Notes: generated from the letters alone by a model not told the origin. Shown: positions 9,212-19,182, counted from the stretch's first letter. The stretch is 64,000 nucleotides of DNA from Rhodococcus sp. HM1 (GCF_023218075.1 NZ_JALPTB010000011.1:1-64000); one strand, 5' to 3'. Translations and numbers: made by a program.

Positions 9212-10213
9212 ATGTCTGCGCCTGTTCCACTCGAAGTCGGTATCACACGGTCGGCGGGGACCGCGTCCGCAGGGAAGCGGGTGTTGCTCGCCGAACCCCG
9301 CGGATACTGCGCCGGGGTCGACCGCGCGGTCGAGACCGTGGAGAAGGCGCTCGAGAAGCACGGCGCCCCGATCTACGTGCGGAAAGAGATCGTCCACAAC
9401 CGGCACGTGGTGGACACGCTTGCCGAGCGCGGTGTCGTGTTCGTCGACGAAACCGACCAGGTTCCACCCGGATCGGTCCTGGTCTTCTCCGCACACGGGG
9501 TGTCCCCGGCGGTCCACCAGGCGGCCGCCGCCCGCGACCTGCACACCATCGACGCGACCTGCCCGCTCGTGACCAAGGTCCATCAGGAAGCCAAGCGCTT
9601 CGCCCGCGACGACTACGACATTCTGCTCATCGGGCACGAAGGCCACGAGGAAGTCGAGGGCACCGCAGGTGAGGCCCCCGATCACGTACAACTGGTCGAC
9701 GGCCCCGACGCCGTCGACGCCGTCCGGGTCCGCGACGAATCGAAGGTGATCTGGCTCTCGCAGACCACGCTGAGCGTCGACGAAACCATGGAGACCGTGA
9801 AACGGCTGCGCGAGAAGTTCCCGCAGCTGCAGGACCCGCCGAGCGACGACATCTGCTACGCCACCCAGAACCGTCAGGTCGCGGTGAAGGCGATGGCTCC
9901 CGAATGCGATCTGGTGATCGTCGTCGGATCACGCAACTCGTCGAATTCGGTGCGCCTCGTCGAGGTGGCGCTCGGCGCAGGCGCGAAGGCCGCGCACCTC
10001 GTCGACTACGCGCGTGAGGTCGATCCGGCCTGGCTCGACGGCGTCGAGACCGTCGGCATCACCTCGGGGGCGTCGGTGCCCGAGATCCTCGTGCGCGGCG
10101 TGCTCGATCTGCTCGCCGAACACGGTTACCGCGACGTGCAGACCGTCACCACCGCCAACGAGACGCTGGTGTTCGCACTCCCACGCGAGCTGCGCGCAGC
10201 CAGGGCCAGGTAA
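9212..10213 (+). CDS. ispH: 4-hydroxy-3-methylbut-2-enyl diphosphate reductase
   Basis: A 333-residue iron-sulfur enzyme of the non-mevalonate isoprenoid pathway, making IPP and DMAPP from HMBPP. The three cluster cysteines are visible: C33 ('[11 protein letters not shown]'), C117 ('DATCPLVTK') and C215 ('ICYATQNRQ'). The substrate-binding '[12 protein letters not shown]' and '[15 protein letters not shown]' segments are intact. Length fits the LytB2 form of mycobacteria (Rv1110). It ends in TAA directly abutting palindromic repeat copy 2, which probably serves as its terminator. Confidence 0.97.
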   Translation: MSAPVPLEVGITRSAGTASAGKRVLLAEPRGYCAGVDRAVETVEKALEKHGAPIYVRKEIVHNRHVVDTLAERGVVFVDETDQVPPGSVLVFSAHGVSPAVHQAAAARDLHTIDATCPLVTKVHQEAKRFARDDYDILLIGHEGHEEVEGTAGEAPDHVQLVDGPDAVDAVRVRDESKVIWLSQTTLSVDETMETVKRLREKFPQLQDPPSDDICYATQNRQVAVKAMAPECDLVIVVGSRNSSNSVRLVEVALGAGAKAAHLVDYAREVDPAWLDGVETVGITSGASVPEILVRGVLDLLAEHGYRDVQTVTTANETLVFALPRELRAARAR

Positions 10214-10283
10214 GGCGGCTGCGCCGCCGGTGTGCCTTTGTGGCGGCCGGAGCCGCCAGAAGTACACACCGGCGCGAAGCGCA
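10214..10283. repeat. Nested palindromic intergenic repeat, copy 2
   Basis: It starts at the base after the ispH stop and ends three bases before the stop of the convergent DUF6542 gene. Left arm 'ggctgcgccgccggtgtg', inner hairpin 'tggcggccggagccgcca', right arm 'acacaccggcgcgaagcgc'. The outer arms are almost identical to the copy at 5122-5192, while the loop bases and the inner stem differ with compensating changes. Here it is placed to act as a bidirectional terminator. Confidence 0.8.
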
Positions 10284-10285
10284 GC

Positions 10286-11266
10286 TCAGTCCTCGTAGCG
10301 GTCGCGGTAACGCACAGCGGGCGGCGGGTAGGCGGGGGTGCTCACCTGCGGTCGGGGCGTCGCGCGCGGCGGTGCCTGCCGCTCCGGCTGCGGCTCGCGG
10401 CGGCGCGGATCCGGTTCACGGCGCGGCGCCGATTCCGACCTCCGTGCGCGGGCGTCGTCTGCCGGGCGCCGCTGAACGGACGGATTGTCGCGGGTGTCGG
10501 CGACCTGCCGGACGGACGTCTTCGTCGGGTCGGCCGCCTCGCGCTCCCGGCGGGACCGCGCCGGATTCTGCGGGGCACGCTCCGCGCTCTGCCGGGTGCG
10601 GGCGGGTGCGGCCGCGGTCCGCGGCCGCCGGCCGGGTTCGTCGACGACCTCGCGACGGGGAGCGGTCGCGCTTCCGGATGCCTTCTGCTCGGCCGGGCGC
10701 GAGCTCCTGACCGCAGCGCTCCTCACCGCCGCGCCCTTCGAGGCAGCGCTCTTGGACGCAGGGCTCTTGGACACAGTGCCCTTGAATGCGGCGGGTCGGG
10801 ACCTCTTCGCCCCGCCGGAACGATTCGCCGTCTCCTGCTGGGCCATGTAGATCCGGACACCACCGATGATCAGCACCGCCGCGGTGGCAACGAACATCGC
10901 GGGGAACCGGTTCACCAGCGGATACGCCACGTTCAGCGCGAGATCCCGCAGGCCGGAGCCGCTCGATTCGAACAGCAACTCCTGGGCGAGGGGAATCGCC
11001 GCCACCAGCAGCAGCGGAGGCTGTGCCATCGCGGTGAACACACCGCGCTGCTGCACCGCGACGACCGCGGCGATGCATCCGAGGACATAGAAGACGGAGA
11101 AGACCGTCGTCAGCTCGTCACCGCGGAACGAGTCGATCAACGCACCGAGCAGAGTCGCCCCGGCGGCAATGACGACGGCACCCCACCAGGGCACTCCGGG
11201 CATGGTCGGAGCGAGCGAGCGCATGTCGAGCGCCACCGCCGGGCGAGCACGTTGGGATGCAGACAC
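10286..11266 (-). CDS. DUF6542 membrane protein with basic Pro/Arg-rich tail
   Basis: A 326-residue protein starting at GTG 11266 (or ATG 11224). The N-terminal ~125 residues hold four hydrophobic helices ('GAVVIAAGATLLGALI', 'FSVFYVLGCIAAVVAV', 'PPLLLVAAIPLAQELL', 'AMFVATAAVLIIGG'), the DUF6542 domain. The remaining ~200 residues are low-complexity Arg/Ala/Pro/Ser and probably disordered in the cytoplasm. It is the counterpart of Rv1111c next to ispH. The tail is strongly basic (repeated 'RSA', 'RRE', 'RRR'), which could contact nucleic acid or acidic lipids. Function is unknown. Confidence 0.7.
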   Translation of the reverse strand: MSASQRARPAVALDMRSLAPTMPGVPWWGAVVIAAGATLLGALIDSFRGDELTTVFSVFYVLGCIAAVVAVQQRGVFTAMAQPPLLLVAAIPLAQELLFESSGSGLRDLALNVAYPLVNRFPAMFVATAAVLIIGGVRIYMAQQETANRSGGAKRSRPAAFKGTVSKSPASKSAASKGAAVRSAAVRSSRPAEQKASGSATAPRREVVDEPGRRPRTAAAPARTRQSAERAPQNPARSRREREAADPTKTSVRQVADTRDNPSVQRRPADDARARRSESAPRREPDPRRREPQPERQAPPRATPRPQVSTPAYPPPAVRYRDRYED

Positions 11267-11289
11267 ACATAGACAGTAGACCCACCGAC

Positions 11290-12453
11290 TCAGATTGCTT
11301 CGTCGACGGCACCGGCCGGATCCGGGTTTTCGGTCAGGGTGGCGCGCCGCGGCCACGCGTCGACCCGACGCACCTCGGGCACGTCGCCGTCGAAGATCTC
11401 CAGTTCGCTGAGCTTCCGGGCCGTCACCCCGACACGTGTCTCCATCGACGACACCGTCTGATTGAACGAATCGACCGCCTTGCCCAGTTGCGCGCCGAGC
11501 CGGTCGAGGTGACTGCCCACGGTGCCGAGCCGCTGATACAACTCGCGGCCGAGCCGGTGGATCTGCGCGGCGTCGCGCGACAGTGCCTCCTGCCGCCATG
11601 TGTGCGCGATGGTGCGCAGCAACGCCACCAGCGTCGTGGGTGTCGCGAGGATCACGTTCCGGCCGAACGCGTACTCCAGCAGACCCGAGTCCGCGGTGAG
11701 CGCAGCGTCCAGGAACGGATCGCCCGGCACGAACAGCACCACGAATTCGGGCGTCGGGTCGAACGACTCCCAGTACGCCTTCGCGGACAACTGGTCGATG
11801 TGGGTGCGCAGCTGCCGAGCATGCCGTGCCAGGTGCCGATCGCGTTCGGCGACGTCCTCTTCCTGCGCCGCGTCGAGGTACGCGGCGAACGGGACCTTCG
11901 CGTCGACGACGATCTGCTTGCCGCCTGCCAGGTAGACGAGCAGATCAGGTCGCACCCCCTCGGCGGCGACCTGCGTGTCGAAATCGCAGTGCCGGACCAT
12001 CCCGGCCAGTTCCACCACCCGCTCGAGCTGGATCTCACCCCACCGGCCGCGGATCTGCGGGGCCCGCAGCGCCGTCACGAGCTGCTGGGTCTGCTGCGAC
12101 AGCGACAGCGACGCCCGGTGCATGCCCTCAACCTGCTCGGTCAGACCGGCATACGCGTGGACCCGATTGCGTTCGACGTGCTCGACCTGACGGGCCAGCG
12201 CGCCCACCGCCTCCTGCAGCGGCCCCACCAGCCGCGACACCTGCTCGCCGATCGCGCCGGACTGCCGGCGCGCCGCGTCCTCGCTGACCGCGCCGAGCGA
12301 CTGCCGCAACTGCGTCTCGTTGTCCCGCAGCGCCGCGAGCTGCGCCTCGGCGCGCGCGGTCCGGTCGCCGATCCGCGACGCCTGCGCCAGCCACCCCAGC
12401 CCGAACCCGAGAACGAGCGCCACGATCAGCCCGAGTGCCGTGAGAGCAGTCAT
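11290..12453 (-). CDS. rmuC: RmuC-family DNA recombination protein
   Basis: A 387-residue protein. The N-terminal membrane anchor ('ALGLIVALVLGFGLGWLAQ') is followed by a coiled coil (about 30-130) and the RmuC nuclease-like domain: 'RGRWGEIQLERVVELAGM', 'RPDLLVYLAGGKQIVVDAK', 'FVPGDPFLDAAL' and 'VILATPTTLVALLRTI'. RmuC limits inversions at short inverted repeats in E. coli. The start is ATG 12453. It is divergent from sbcD by 87 bases and co-directional with the DUF6542 gene. Neighbouring sbcDC, a hairpin nuclease, suggests a DNA-structure-processing cluster. Confidence 0.92.
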   Translation of the reverse strand: MTALTALGLIVALVLGFGLGWLAQASRIGDRTARAEAQLAALRDNETQLRQSLGAVSEDAARRQSGAIGEQVSRLVGPLQEAVGALARQVEHVERNRVHAYAGLTEQVEGMHRASLSLSQQTQQLVTALRAPQIRGRWGEIQLERVVELAGMVRHCDFDTQVAAEGVRPDLLVYLAGGKQIVVDAKVPFAAYLDAAQEEDVAERDRHLARHARQLRTHIDQLSAKAYWESFDPTPEFVVLFVPGDPFLDAALTADSGLLEYAFGRNVILATPTTLVALLRTIAHTWRQEALSRDAAQIHRLGRELYQRLGTVGSHLDRLGAQLGKAVDSFNQTVSSMETRVGVTARKLSELEIFDGDVPEVRRVDAWPRRATLTENPDPAGAVDEAI

Positions 12454-12540
12454 GAGGCGGATGATGCCGCACGGGACCGACATGCGCGGGGCACTCACCC
12501 CGAACCGGACGTGTCGGTGCGGTCCTCTACGGTCGTCGCC

Positions 12541-13716
12541 ATGCGGATCCTGCACACCTCCGACTGGCACATCGGCCGCACCTTCCACGGTGTGGACCTG
12601 CTGGGAGACCAGGCGCGCGCCCTGACCGCGATCGCCGAACTGGTCGCCGAGCGCAGCGTCGACGTCGTGGTCGTGCCCGGCGACGTGTACGACCGGTCGA
12701 TCCCCAGCTCCGACGCGGTAGCGGTGTGCAACGCCGGGTTGGAGGCGATCCACGAGGCGGGCGCGGTCATCGTCGCGACCTCCGGCAACCACGACTCGCC
12801 GGTGCGGCTCGGTGCCGGCGCCGCGTTCGCCGCCAAGGGGGGACTGCACCTGATCACCAAGGTCGCCGACGTGGACCGCCCGGTGATCGTCGACGACGAG
12901 CACGGTCCGGTCGCGTTCTACGGCATCCCCTATCTCGAGCCGGAGATCACCCGAGCCGAACTGGGCGTGCCCAAGGCCCGCTCCCACCAGGAGATCCTCG
13001 ACGCCGCGATGGGCCGGGTCCGCGCCGACGCCGAGATCCGCGGCGGCCGGACGGTGCTGCTCGCGCACGCGTTCGTCGTCGGGGCGGAGGCGACCGGTTC
13101 GGAACGGTCCATCTCGGTCGGCGGTGTCGAAACCGTGTCCGCGTCCGCGTTCGACGGCATGGACTATGTCGCCCTCGGGCACCTTCACTCCCCGCAGACC
13201 GTCGCCGAGCACGTCCGTTACTCCGGGTCACCGCTGCCGTACTCCTTCGGCGAACGCAGTCACCGCAAGGCGGTGTGGCTCGTCGACCTCGACGCGACCG
13301 GCGTGGCGTCGGTCGAACGGGTCGAGCTCCCCGTCGTGCGGGGCCTGAGCCAGCTGTCCGGAACACTCGAGGATCTGCTCGCCGATCCCGAGCACGCCGC
13401 TGCAGAGGACCACTACGTCGCGGCCGAGCTGACCGACGCGGTTCGGCCGCTCGATGCGATGCGACGGCTGCAGACCCGGTTCCCGCACGCGGTGCACGTC
13501 GTCTGGAACCGCCCCGACACGACGTCGGGAACCAGCTACCGGGAGAAGGTGCACGGCCGCAGCAACCTCGACGTCGCGTGCGCGTTCCTGACGGACGTGC
13601 GGTCGGAGCCGTCGCAGCGGGACGCCCGCTGGATCGAACAGGCGCTGCGCGAGGCCGACCGCGTAGGCGCGGACAAGATCGCGGCCGCCGACGAGGTCGT
13701 GGAGGTGTCGGCGTGA
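12541..13716 (+). CDS. sbcD: Exonuclease SbcCD subunit D
   Basis: A 391-residue Mre11-type phosphoesterase. Metal-ligand motifs are complete and in order: 'SDWHIGR' (D-x-H), 'PGDVYDR' (GD), 'TSGNHDSP' (GNHD), 'LLAHAFV' and 'LGHLHSPQ' (GHxH). With SbcC it cuts DNA hairpins and blocked ends. The start ATG 12541 gives MRILHTSDWH, as in the family. The stop overlaps the sbcC start in GTGA. Confidence 0.96.
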   Translation: MRILHTSDWHIGRTFHGVDLLGDQARALTAIAELVAERSVDVVVVPGDVYDRSIPSSDAVAVCNAGLEAIHEAGAVIVATSGNHDSPVRLGAGAAFAAKGGLHLITKVADVDRPVIVDDEHGPVAFYGIPYLEPEITRAELGVPKARSHQEILDAAMGRVRADAEIRGGRTVLLAHAFVVGAEATGSERSISVGGVETVSASAFDGMDYVALGHLHSPQTVAEHVRYSGSPLPYSFGERSHRKAVWLVDLDATGVASVERVELPVVRGLSQLSGTLEDLLADPEHAAAEDHYVAAELTDAVRPLDAMRRLQTRFPHAVHVVWNRPDTTSGTSYREKVHGRSNLDVACAFLTDVRSEPSQRDARWIEQALREADRVGADKIAAADEVVEVSA

Positions 13717-16691
13717 GGCTGCACGCACTCGAGGTCACCGCGTTCGGGCCGTTCGCGGACACGGTCCGGGTCGACTTCGACGAACTCGGCGCCGACGGGC
13801 TGTTCCTGCTGCACGGCCGCACCGGAGCGGGCAAGACCTCGATCCTCGACGCGGTCGCGTTCGCGCTGTACGGGACGGTGCCGGGTGCGCGCGCCGAGGG
13901 GCGCCGGCTGGTGTCCGATCACGCCGCCGCCGGTGCCGTCCCGAAGGTGATGCTCGAGGCCACCATCGCCGGCCGACGCCTGCGGATCGTGCGCAGCCCC
14001 GAATACGAACGCCCGAAGCTGCGCGGCACCGGCACGACCAAGGAGAAGGCGAAGGCGACGCTGACCTGGCTGGACGGGTCGGGGCAGAACCTGTCGCGGC
14101 ACGAGGACATCGGCGAGGTGATCGGGGCACTGCTCGGCATGAGCGCGGCTCAGTTCTTCCAGGTCGTCCTGCTGCCCCAGGGGGAGTTCGCGAAGTTCCT
14201 CCGGGCCGACAGCAAGGAACGCGGCGCGCTGCTCGAGCGGCTGTTCGACACGACGCTCTTCGGCGGTGTCGAGAAATGGTTCCGCGAGCGGGCCGCTGCC
14301 GGTGCGAAGAAGCTCGCCGAACAGCAGAAGAAGGTCGACGTGCTCAGCGCGAAGGTCGACGCGGCGGCCGGGATCGAGGCCGGTGCCGACGCCGACCCGG
14401 TCGGGTGGGCGCGCAAGCTGCGCGAGGACGCCGTCGACACCCGGGACAGCATGATCGTCGCGCTGGACACCGCCCGCGACGCGGAGCGCAGCGCCCGCGC
14501 GGAACTCGAGGAGGCGGTCGCGCTGGCCCGTCGCCTGGAGCGCCGCGCCGCCGCACAGTCCGAACTCGCGGCCCTCGACGCCACTGCGGACGAGCGGGCC
14601 GCGCTGGCCGCCGAGAGGGCGGCCGCGCTGCGGGCGGCGCCGGTCGCGGTGACCGGTGAGGAATCCCGCCGCGCCGCGTCGACCGCCGCGGCGGCGTTGC
14701 AGGCGGCGGCCGATGCACTCGCCGCGCTGTCCGGCGACGACGACGGTCGCGCGCTGCTCGACGAACTGCCCGAACAGCCCGAGGACGGCGACCGCGATCG
14801 GATCCGCGGGCACGAGCAGCGGTGGTCCGCGGAGGTCGTGCGGCTCGACGATCTCATCGCGCAGCAGCGTCGCGTCGCGACCCTCGACGACGAACGGTCC
14901 CGGCTGGACGAGCGTCGTCGCACGCTCGCCGCCGACATCGAACAACTCACCGCGCAGCGGGATGCGTTGCCCGTGCGCCGCGACGAGGCTGCCGCCGCCG
15001 TCCGCGCCGCGGAACAGGCCGCGGCCGCACTGCCGGGTCTCGCCGCAACCCGCGACCGCGCCGCCGATGCGGTCGCCGCAGCGGACGAACTTGCTTCGCG
15101 CAGAACCGAACTCGACAAGCGTGAGCAGCGCGTCGTGGAGCTGCGTGCGGCGCATCTCGACGCCCGGGCCGTCCTGCTCGACGTGCGGGAACGGCGAATC
15201 GCCGGTATGGCAGCCGAATTGGCGGCCGAACTCGTCGACGGGCAGGAATGTGCCGTCTGCGGATCCACCGAGCATCCCGCGCCGGCGCGGCCCGCACCGG
15301 ACACTGTCACCAAGGCCGACGAGGACGCGGCCCGCGAGGCCGAGCAGCGCGCCGAGGCGGCACTCGCCCGGGCAATCGCTGCCGTCGCCGAGGCGGCCGA
15401 AGTCGTTGCGGCGCTGCGCCAGCGGTGCGGCGAGCGGCCGCTCGACGACCTCGTCGCCGAACGTGACGCCGCCAGGTCGGCCCACGACGCGGCGGCCACG
15501 GAGGCCGGGGAACTCGATCGGCGTCGCACGCAGGTCGACACCCTGGAACGGCTCGACGCGGAACTGCAGGAGCGGCTGCGCGGCACGGAGGCCGAGGTCG
15601 CGGAGATCGCGCAGGCCGACGCGGTCGCCGCTGCCGAAGCCGACGAGATCCGGGCTCGCATCCACGCCGCGGTCGGGGACGGGGGTTCGCTCGTGGACCG
15701 CCGCGCGCGGCTGGCGGCCCTCGCGGCCGCGGCCACCGAACTGCTCGACCGGCGAGCGGCCGCCGTCCGGGCCCGGACCTTCGCCGACGAGCGGGCCCGC
15801 GACGCCGAGCAAGCCGCCGTCGACGCCGGATTCCACGACCTGGACGCGGCACTGGCCGCCGTGCGATCCGACGCGCGTCTGGCCGAGATCGACGCACTCG
15901 TCCGCGCCGCCGAGGAAGCCCGCGCGGTCGCGGCCGCCACGCTCGCCGAACCCGAGCTCGCGGCGCTCATCGGAGACGAGACGGCCGACGTCGCGGCGCG
16001 GCAGGACGCCGCGAACCGCGCCGCCGCCGAACTGCACGCGGCGCTCACCGCTGCCTCGGAGGCCGATCGGCGGCTCACCGACATCGACAAGTACACGACC
16101 CGGCTCGAGCAGGAGGATGCGAAGCTCGCGCCCCTGCGGGCCGAGCAGAACGAACTGGCCGGACTCGCGGATGTGATCGCAGGTGGCGGGCAGAACTCGC
16201 GGAAGATGTCGCTGCGGTCGTATGTGCTCGCGGCGCGACTCGAGGAGGTCGCCGAGGCGGCGTCCGAGCGGCTGCGTCGAATGTCCGGTGGACGCTACGA
16301 ATTCGTGCACTCCGACGCCGCAGGCAGCCACGGCAAACGAGGCGGTCTGGGTCTGGACATCCACGACGAGTACACCGGGATGGTCCGGTCCACGAAGACC
16401 CTGTCGGGTGGTGAGTCGTTCCAGGCGTCGCTCGCGTTGGCGCTCGGGTTGGCCGACGTCGTCGCCGCCGAATCCGGGGGGCTCGTGCTCGACACCATGT
16501 TCATCGACGAGGGGTTCGGCACGCTCGACGCCGACGCCCTCGACTCGGTGATGGGTGTGCTCGACGAACTGCGTGCCGGTGGCCGCGTCGTCGGGGTGGT
16601 CAGCCACGTCGACGAGATGCGGCAGCGCATCCCGAGCAGGCTGCACGTCGTCCGGGGCCGGGCCGGCTCGACGGTCGAGATCGCGAGCTGA
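13713..16691 (+). CDS. sbcC: Exonuclease SbcCD subunit C, Rad50-like SMC ATPase
   Basis: A 992-residue protein starting at GTG 13713. Walker A 'GRTGAGKT' (35-42) and the Q-loop region 'QVVLLPQGEFAKFLRA' precede a long Ala/Glu/Arg coiled coil. The zinc hook C513-A-V-C516 lies at its middle, and the C-terminal head has the ABC signature 'LSGGES' (897-902) and Walker B 'TMFIDEGFG' (about 930). The protein dimerises through the hook, tethers DNA and gates the SbcD nuclease. It is coupled to sbcD by the 4-base overlap. Confidence 0.97.
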   Translation: MRLHALEVTAFGPFADTVRVDFDELGADGLFLLHGRTGAGKTSILDAVAFALYGTVPGARAEGRRLVSDHAAAGAVPKVMLEATIAGRRLRIVRSPEYERPKLRGTGTTKEKAKATLTWLDGSGQNLSRHEDIGEVIGALLGMSAAQFFQVVLLPQGEFAKFLRADSKERGALLERLFDTTLFGGVEKWFRERAAAGAKKLAEQQKKVDVLSAKVDAAAGIEAGADADPVGWARKLREDAVDTRDSMIVALDTARDAERSARAELEEAVALARRLERRAAAQSELAALDATADERAALAAERAAALRAAPVAVTGEESRRAASTAAAALQAAADALAALSGDDDGRALLDELPEQPEDGDRDRIRGHEQRWSAEVVRLDDLIAQQRRVATLDDERSRLDERRRTLAADIEQLTAQRDALPVRRDEAAAAVRAAEQAAAALPGLAATRDRAADAVAAADELASRRTELDKREQRVVELRAAHLDARAVLLDVRERRIAGMAAELAAELVDGQECAVCGSTEHPAPARPAPDTVTKADEDAAREAEQRAEAALARAIAAVAEAAEVVAALRQRCGERPLDDLVAERDAARSAHDAAATEAGELDRRRTQVDTLERLDAELQERLRGTEAEVAEIAQADAVAAAEADEIRARIHAAVGDGGSLVDRRARLAALAAAATELLDRRAAAVRARTFADERARDAEQAAVDAGFHDLDAALAAVRSDARLAEIDALVRAAEEARAVAAATLAEPELAALIGDETADVAARQDAANRAAAELHAALTAASEADRRLTDIDKYTTRLEQEDAKLAPLRAEQNELAGLADVIAGGGQNSRKMSLRSYVLAARLEEVAEAASERLRRMSGGRYEFVHSDAAGSHGKRGGLGLDIHDEYTGMVRSTKTLSGGESFQASLALALGLADVVAAESGGLVLDTMFIDEGFGTLDADALDSVMGVLDELRAGGRVVGVVSHVDEMRQRIPSRLHVVRGRAGSTVEIAS

Positions 16692-16706
16692 ACCCGGCCA
16701 CGTCGG

Positions 16707-17873
16707 TCAGCTCGGTTCGGGTGCCGAGCCCTCCCCGGGAGCGGGCAGCGCCAGGGTTTCCTTGTTGGCTGCTTCGACGCGTTCGTCGATCTGTTCGCCG
16801 ATGTAGCGGATCACCACCGCGGCGACCGCCGCGACCGGCACGGCGAGGAACGCCCCGACGATGCCGAACAGCGACGACCCGGCCGTCACCGCGAGCAGCA
16901 CGATGACCGCGTGCAGGTGCATGCTCCGTGATTGCAGCACCGGCTGGAGCACGTTCCCTTCGAGCTGCTGTACCGCGATGATGATGCCCAGCACGATGAT
17001 CGCGGTGGTCAGGCCGTTGGCCACGAGCGCGACGAGGACCGCGAGGGCGCCGGCGACGAACGCGCCGACGATCGGGATGAACCCGCCGATGAAGGTGATG
17101 ATCGCCAGCACGGGTGCGAGCGGAACACCGAGGATGACCAGGCCGAGACCGATGAAGAACGCATCGATGAAGCTCACCAGCGCCTGCGTGCGGATGAACC
17201 CGCCGAGCGTGTCCCACATGCGGACGAGCACTTCTTCGAGGTGACGTCCCGCGCGCCCACCGCCGACGGCGTGCAGCCACGGGATGAACCGCGGGCCGTC
17301 CTTGATGAAGAAGAACGTCAGGACCAGCACCAGGCCGAGGGTGACCAGCAGCGAGCCGGCCGTGCTGACGCCCGAGAACACGCCGCTGGCGATGGTCGCG
17401 GCGCTGCCCTGAACCTTCTCCACCACCACCTGGACCGCGTTCTCGAGCTGCTCGTCGCGGAGGTTGATCGGCGGTCCCTGAATCCAGTCCTCCACCTTGT
17501 GGATACCCTCGGTGGCCTTGTTACCCAGCTCCGGGGCCTGCGACACCACCGACGGCACGATGCCGGCGATGATGCCGCCGACGACCGCGAAGAACAGCAG
17601 CAGGGTGACCGACGCGGCCGCCGCGGGTGGCACACGGCGTTTCATCAGGGCACGGGTCGGCGGCCACAGGACCGTCGACACCACGATCGCGAGGGCGACC
17701 GGGAGTACGACCACCCACATCTTCTCGATGATCCAGCCGAGGACGACAGCGCCCGCGGCGATCAGGACGACGCATGCCGACACCTTGGCCAGCCAGATGC
17801 CGCCGGCGCCGATGACCGCGCCCCGATCGAGGGGACGTGCGGGTAGTTCGGGCGGGGACTTCGCTTCGCTCAA
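16707..17873 (-). CDS. AI-2E family transporter
   Basis: A 388-residue polytopic membrane protein with about eight hydrophobic helices, including the N-terminal pair 'VVLIAAGAVVLGWIIEKMWV' and the family's 'FFFIKDGPRFIPWLH' and 'PVLAIITFIGGFIPIVGAF' segments. It belongs to the AI-2E/PerM family (YdbO, TqsA), some of which export AI-2 or ions; substrate unknown. It matches Rv1101c in the conserved block. It is convergent with sbcC and divergent from the downstream lipoprotein. Confidence 0.9.
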   Translation of the reverse strand: MSEAKSPPELPARPLDRGAVIGAGGIWLAKVSACVVLIAAGAVVLGWIIEKMWVVVLPVALAIVVSTVLWPPTRALMKRRVPPAAAASVTLLLFFAVVGGIIAGIVPSVVSQAPELGNKATEGIHKVEDWIQGPPINLRDEQLENAVQVVVEKVQGSAATIASGVFSGVSTAGSLLVTLGLVLVLTFFFIKDGPRFIPWLHAVGGGRAGRHLEEVLVRMWDTLGGFIRTQALVSFIDAFFIGLGLVILGVPLAPVLAIITFIGGFIPIVGAFVAGALAVLVALVANGLTTAIIVLGIIIAVQQLEGNVLQPVLQSRSMHLHAVIVLLAVTAGSSLFGIVGAFLAVPVAAVAAVVIRYIGEQIDERVEAANKETLALPAPGEGSAPEPS

Positions 17874-18046
17874 CGGGGATCCTTCCGACGGCCTCGTTCC
17901 GACAATCTAACGGAGCGAGCGTCCGGTTCGCCGATGCACACGGGCCTCGCGTCGGACCCCGCGGAACTCCGGGCTGTGAGTCGTGTACCTGGCGGAATTC
18001 GACGATTCCCGCGTTCGGCCGCGGGACGCGTGGGACCCTCGAGTGC

Positions 18047-18529
18047 ATGAGCACACGAAGCGTGGGATCTCGGATCCGGAAGTCGGTTCCGGCGGCCGTC
18101 GCCGCACTCGCGGTCGCATGCACACTCGCCGCCTGTTCCTCCGACGAGGACAACACCCCGGCGAGCGAGGAGGCGCAGTCGTCGCTGGGTGCGGTCGTGA
18201 CGAGTGTCCGCGAGCAGGCGGAGGGTGCGGTGTCGTCCGTGCAGAGCGCCGCGGAGAGCGCCGCGGAGAAGGCCGGGGAAGCGATCGACCAGGCGAAGCT
18301 CAGCGCATTCGTCGGTACGTTCCGCACCGCCTACCCGGACCTGGCGGCGGATCGGGAAACGGAGTCGATCGAGAAGATCGTCACCGACACGTGCCCGATG
18401 ATCGAGGACGGCGCTCCGCAGCAGGACATCGACGCGACCGTCCAGGAACTCGCCACCAACGGCTCGGTGGAACCGACCGACGACCAGGCGGCGCGCATCG
18501 CGCAGCTCGTGAAGGTCGCCTGCCCGTAG
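18047..18529 (+). CDS. Secreted lipoprotein, DUF732-like
   Basis: A 160-residue protein with lipobox 'TLAAC' (Cys30). A Ser/Ala/Glu-rich amphipathic stretch (about 45-85, 'SAAESAAEKAGEAIDQAK') resembles that of the LGFP lipoprotein at 2809. The C-terminal helical domain has two cysteines ('VTDTCPMI', 'VKVACP' at the end) that could form a disulfide, as in DUF732 proteins of mycobacteria. The start is ATG 18047. Function is unknown. Confidence 0.68.
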   Translation: MSTRSVGSRIRKSVPAAVAALAVACTLAACSSDEDNTPASEEAQSSLGAVVTSVREQAEGAVSSVQSAAESAAEKAGEAIDQAKLSAFVGTFRTAYPDLAADRETESIEKIVTDTCPMIEDGAPQQDIDATVQELATNGSVEPTDDQAARIAQLVKVACP

Positions 18530-18558
18530 GCACTGCCGGCTCGGTACGTTCGGGTGCC

Positions 18559-19182
18559 ATGGGCACCCGATGGCAGACCGAGCGCAGCGCCGACGATTCC
18601 CGCGCCTACATCGAACGGTTCACCGGTCTCGAGGAATCCGGCGCCGACCTGCACGGTGAAGCGCGTTTCGTGGACGTCCTCCTCGCGCGCGGCAGCCGGG
18701 TGCTCGACGCCGGGTGCGGCACCGGCAGGGTGGGGGCCGAACTGGCCCGGCGCGGTCACCGGGTGACCGGCGTCGACCTCGATCCCGTGCTGATCGACGA
18801 GGCACGCCGCCGCCATCCCGACCTGACCGTGCACCTCACGGACCTGGCGACCCTGGACCTGCCGGGGGAGCCGTTCGACGCGGTCGTCGCCGCCGGCAAC
18901 GTGATGGTGTTCCTGGAACCGGGCAGCGAACGCACGGTGCTCGCCGCGATCGCCGCGCACCTGCGGCCCGGCGGGGTGTTCGTCGCCGGATTCACCACCG
19001 GCAGCGTCTACCGTCCGGAGCAGTTCGCCGCGGACCTCGCCGCCTCCGGGATGGTGCTCGAGCAGCGGTTCGCGACCTGGGATCTGCGCCCCTGGCACGA
19101 CGCCGCGGACTGGCTCGTCGCCGTCGCACGTCGTGCGGCTGACGGGGCCGGCGCGTGGCCACGTAGAATGCTGATTCCGTGA
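18559..19182 (+). CDS. Class I SAM-dependent methyltransferase
   Basis: A 207-residue cytoplasmic methyltransferase. Motif I 'VLDAGCGTGRVGAELARRG' (about 50-68) and the acidic 'GVDLDPVLIDEAR' bind SAM. Post-motif 'PFDAVVAAGNVMVF' and 'HLRPGGVFVAGF' complete the Rossmann fold. No substrate domain is recognisable. The stop overlaps the ychF GTG start (GTGA), so the two are translationally coupled; whether it modifies a ribosome-linked target like its partner is speculation. Confidence 0.85.
   Translation: MGTRWQTERSADDSRAYIERFTGLEESGADLHGEARFVDVLLARGSRVLDAGCGTGRVGAELARRGHRVTGVDLDPVLIDEARRRHPDLTVHLTDLATLDLPGEPFDAVVAAGNVMVFLEPGSERTVLAAIAAHLRPGGVFVAGFTTGSVYRPEQFAADLAASGMVLEQRFATWDLRPWHDAADWLVAVARRAADGAGAWPRRMLIP

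Noticed and set aside
13536-16646. A 1036-codon open frame antisense to sbcC
   Set aside because: It has Gly/Arg/His-biased low-information composition and no motifs, whereas sbcC on the plus strand has every family motif. It is an artefact of high GC codon use.
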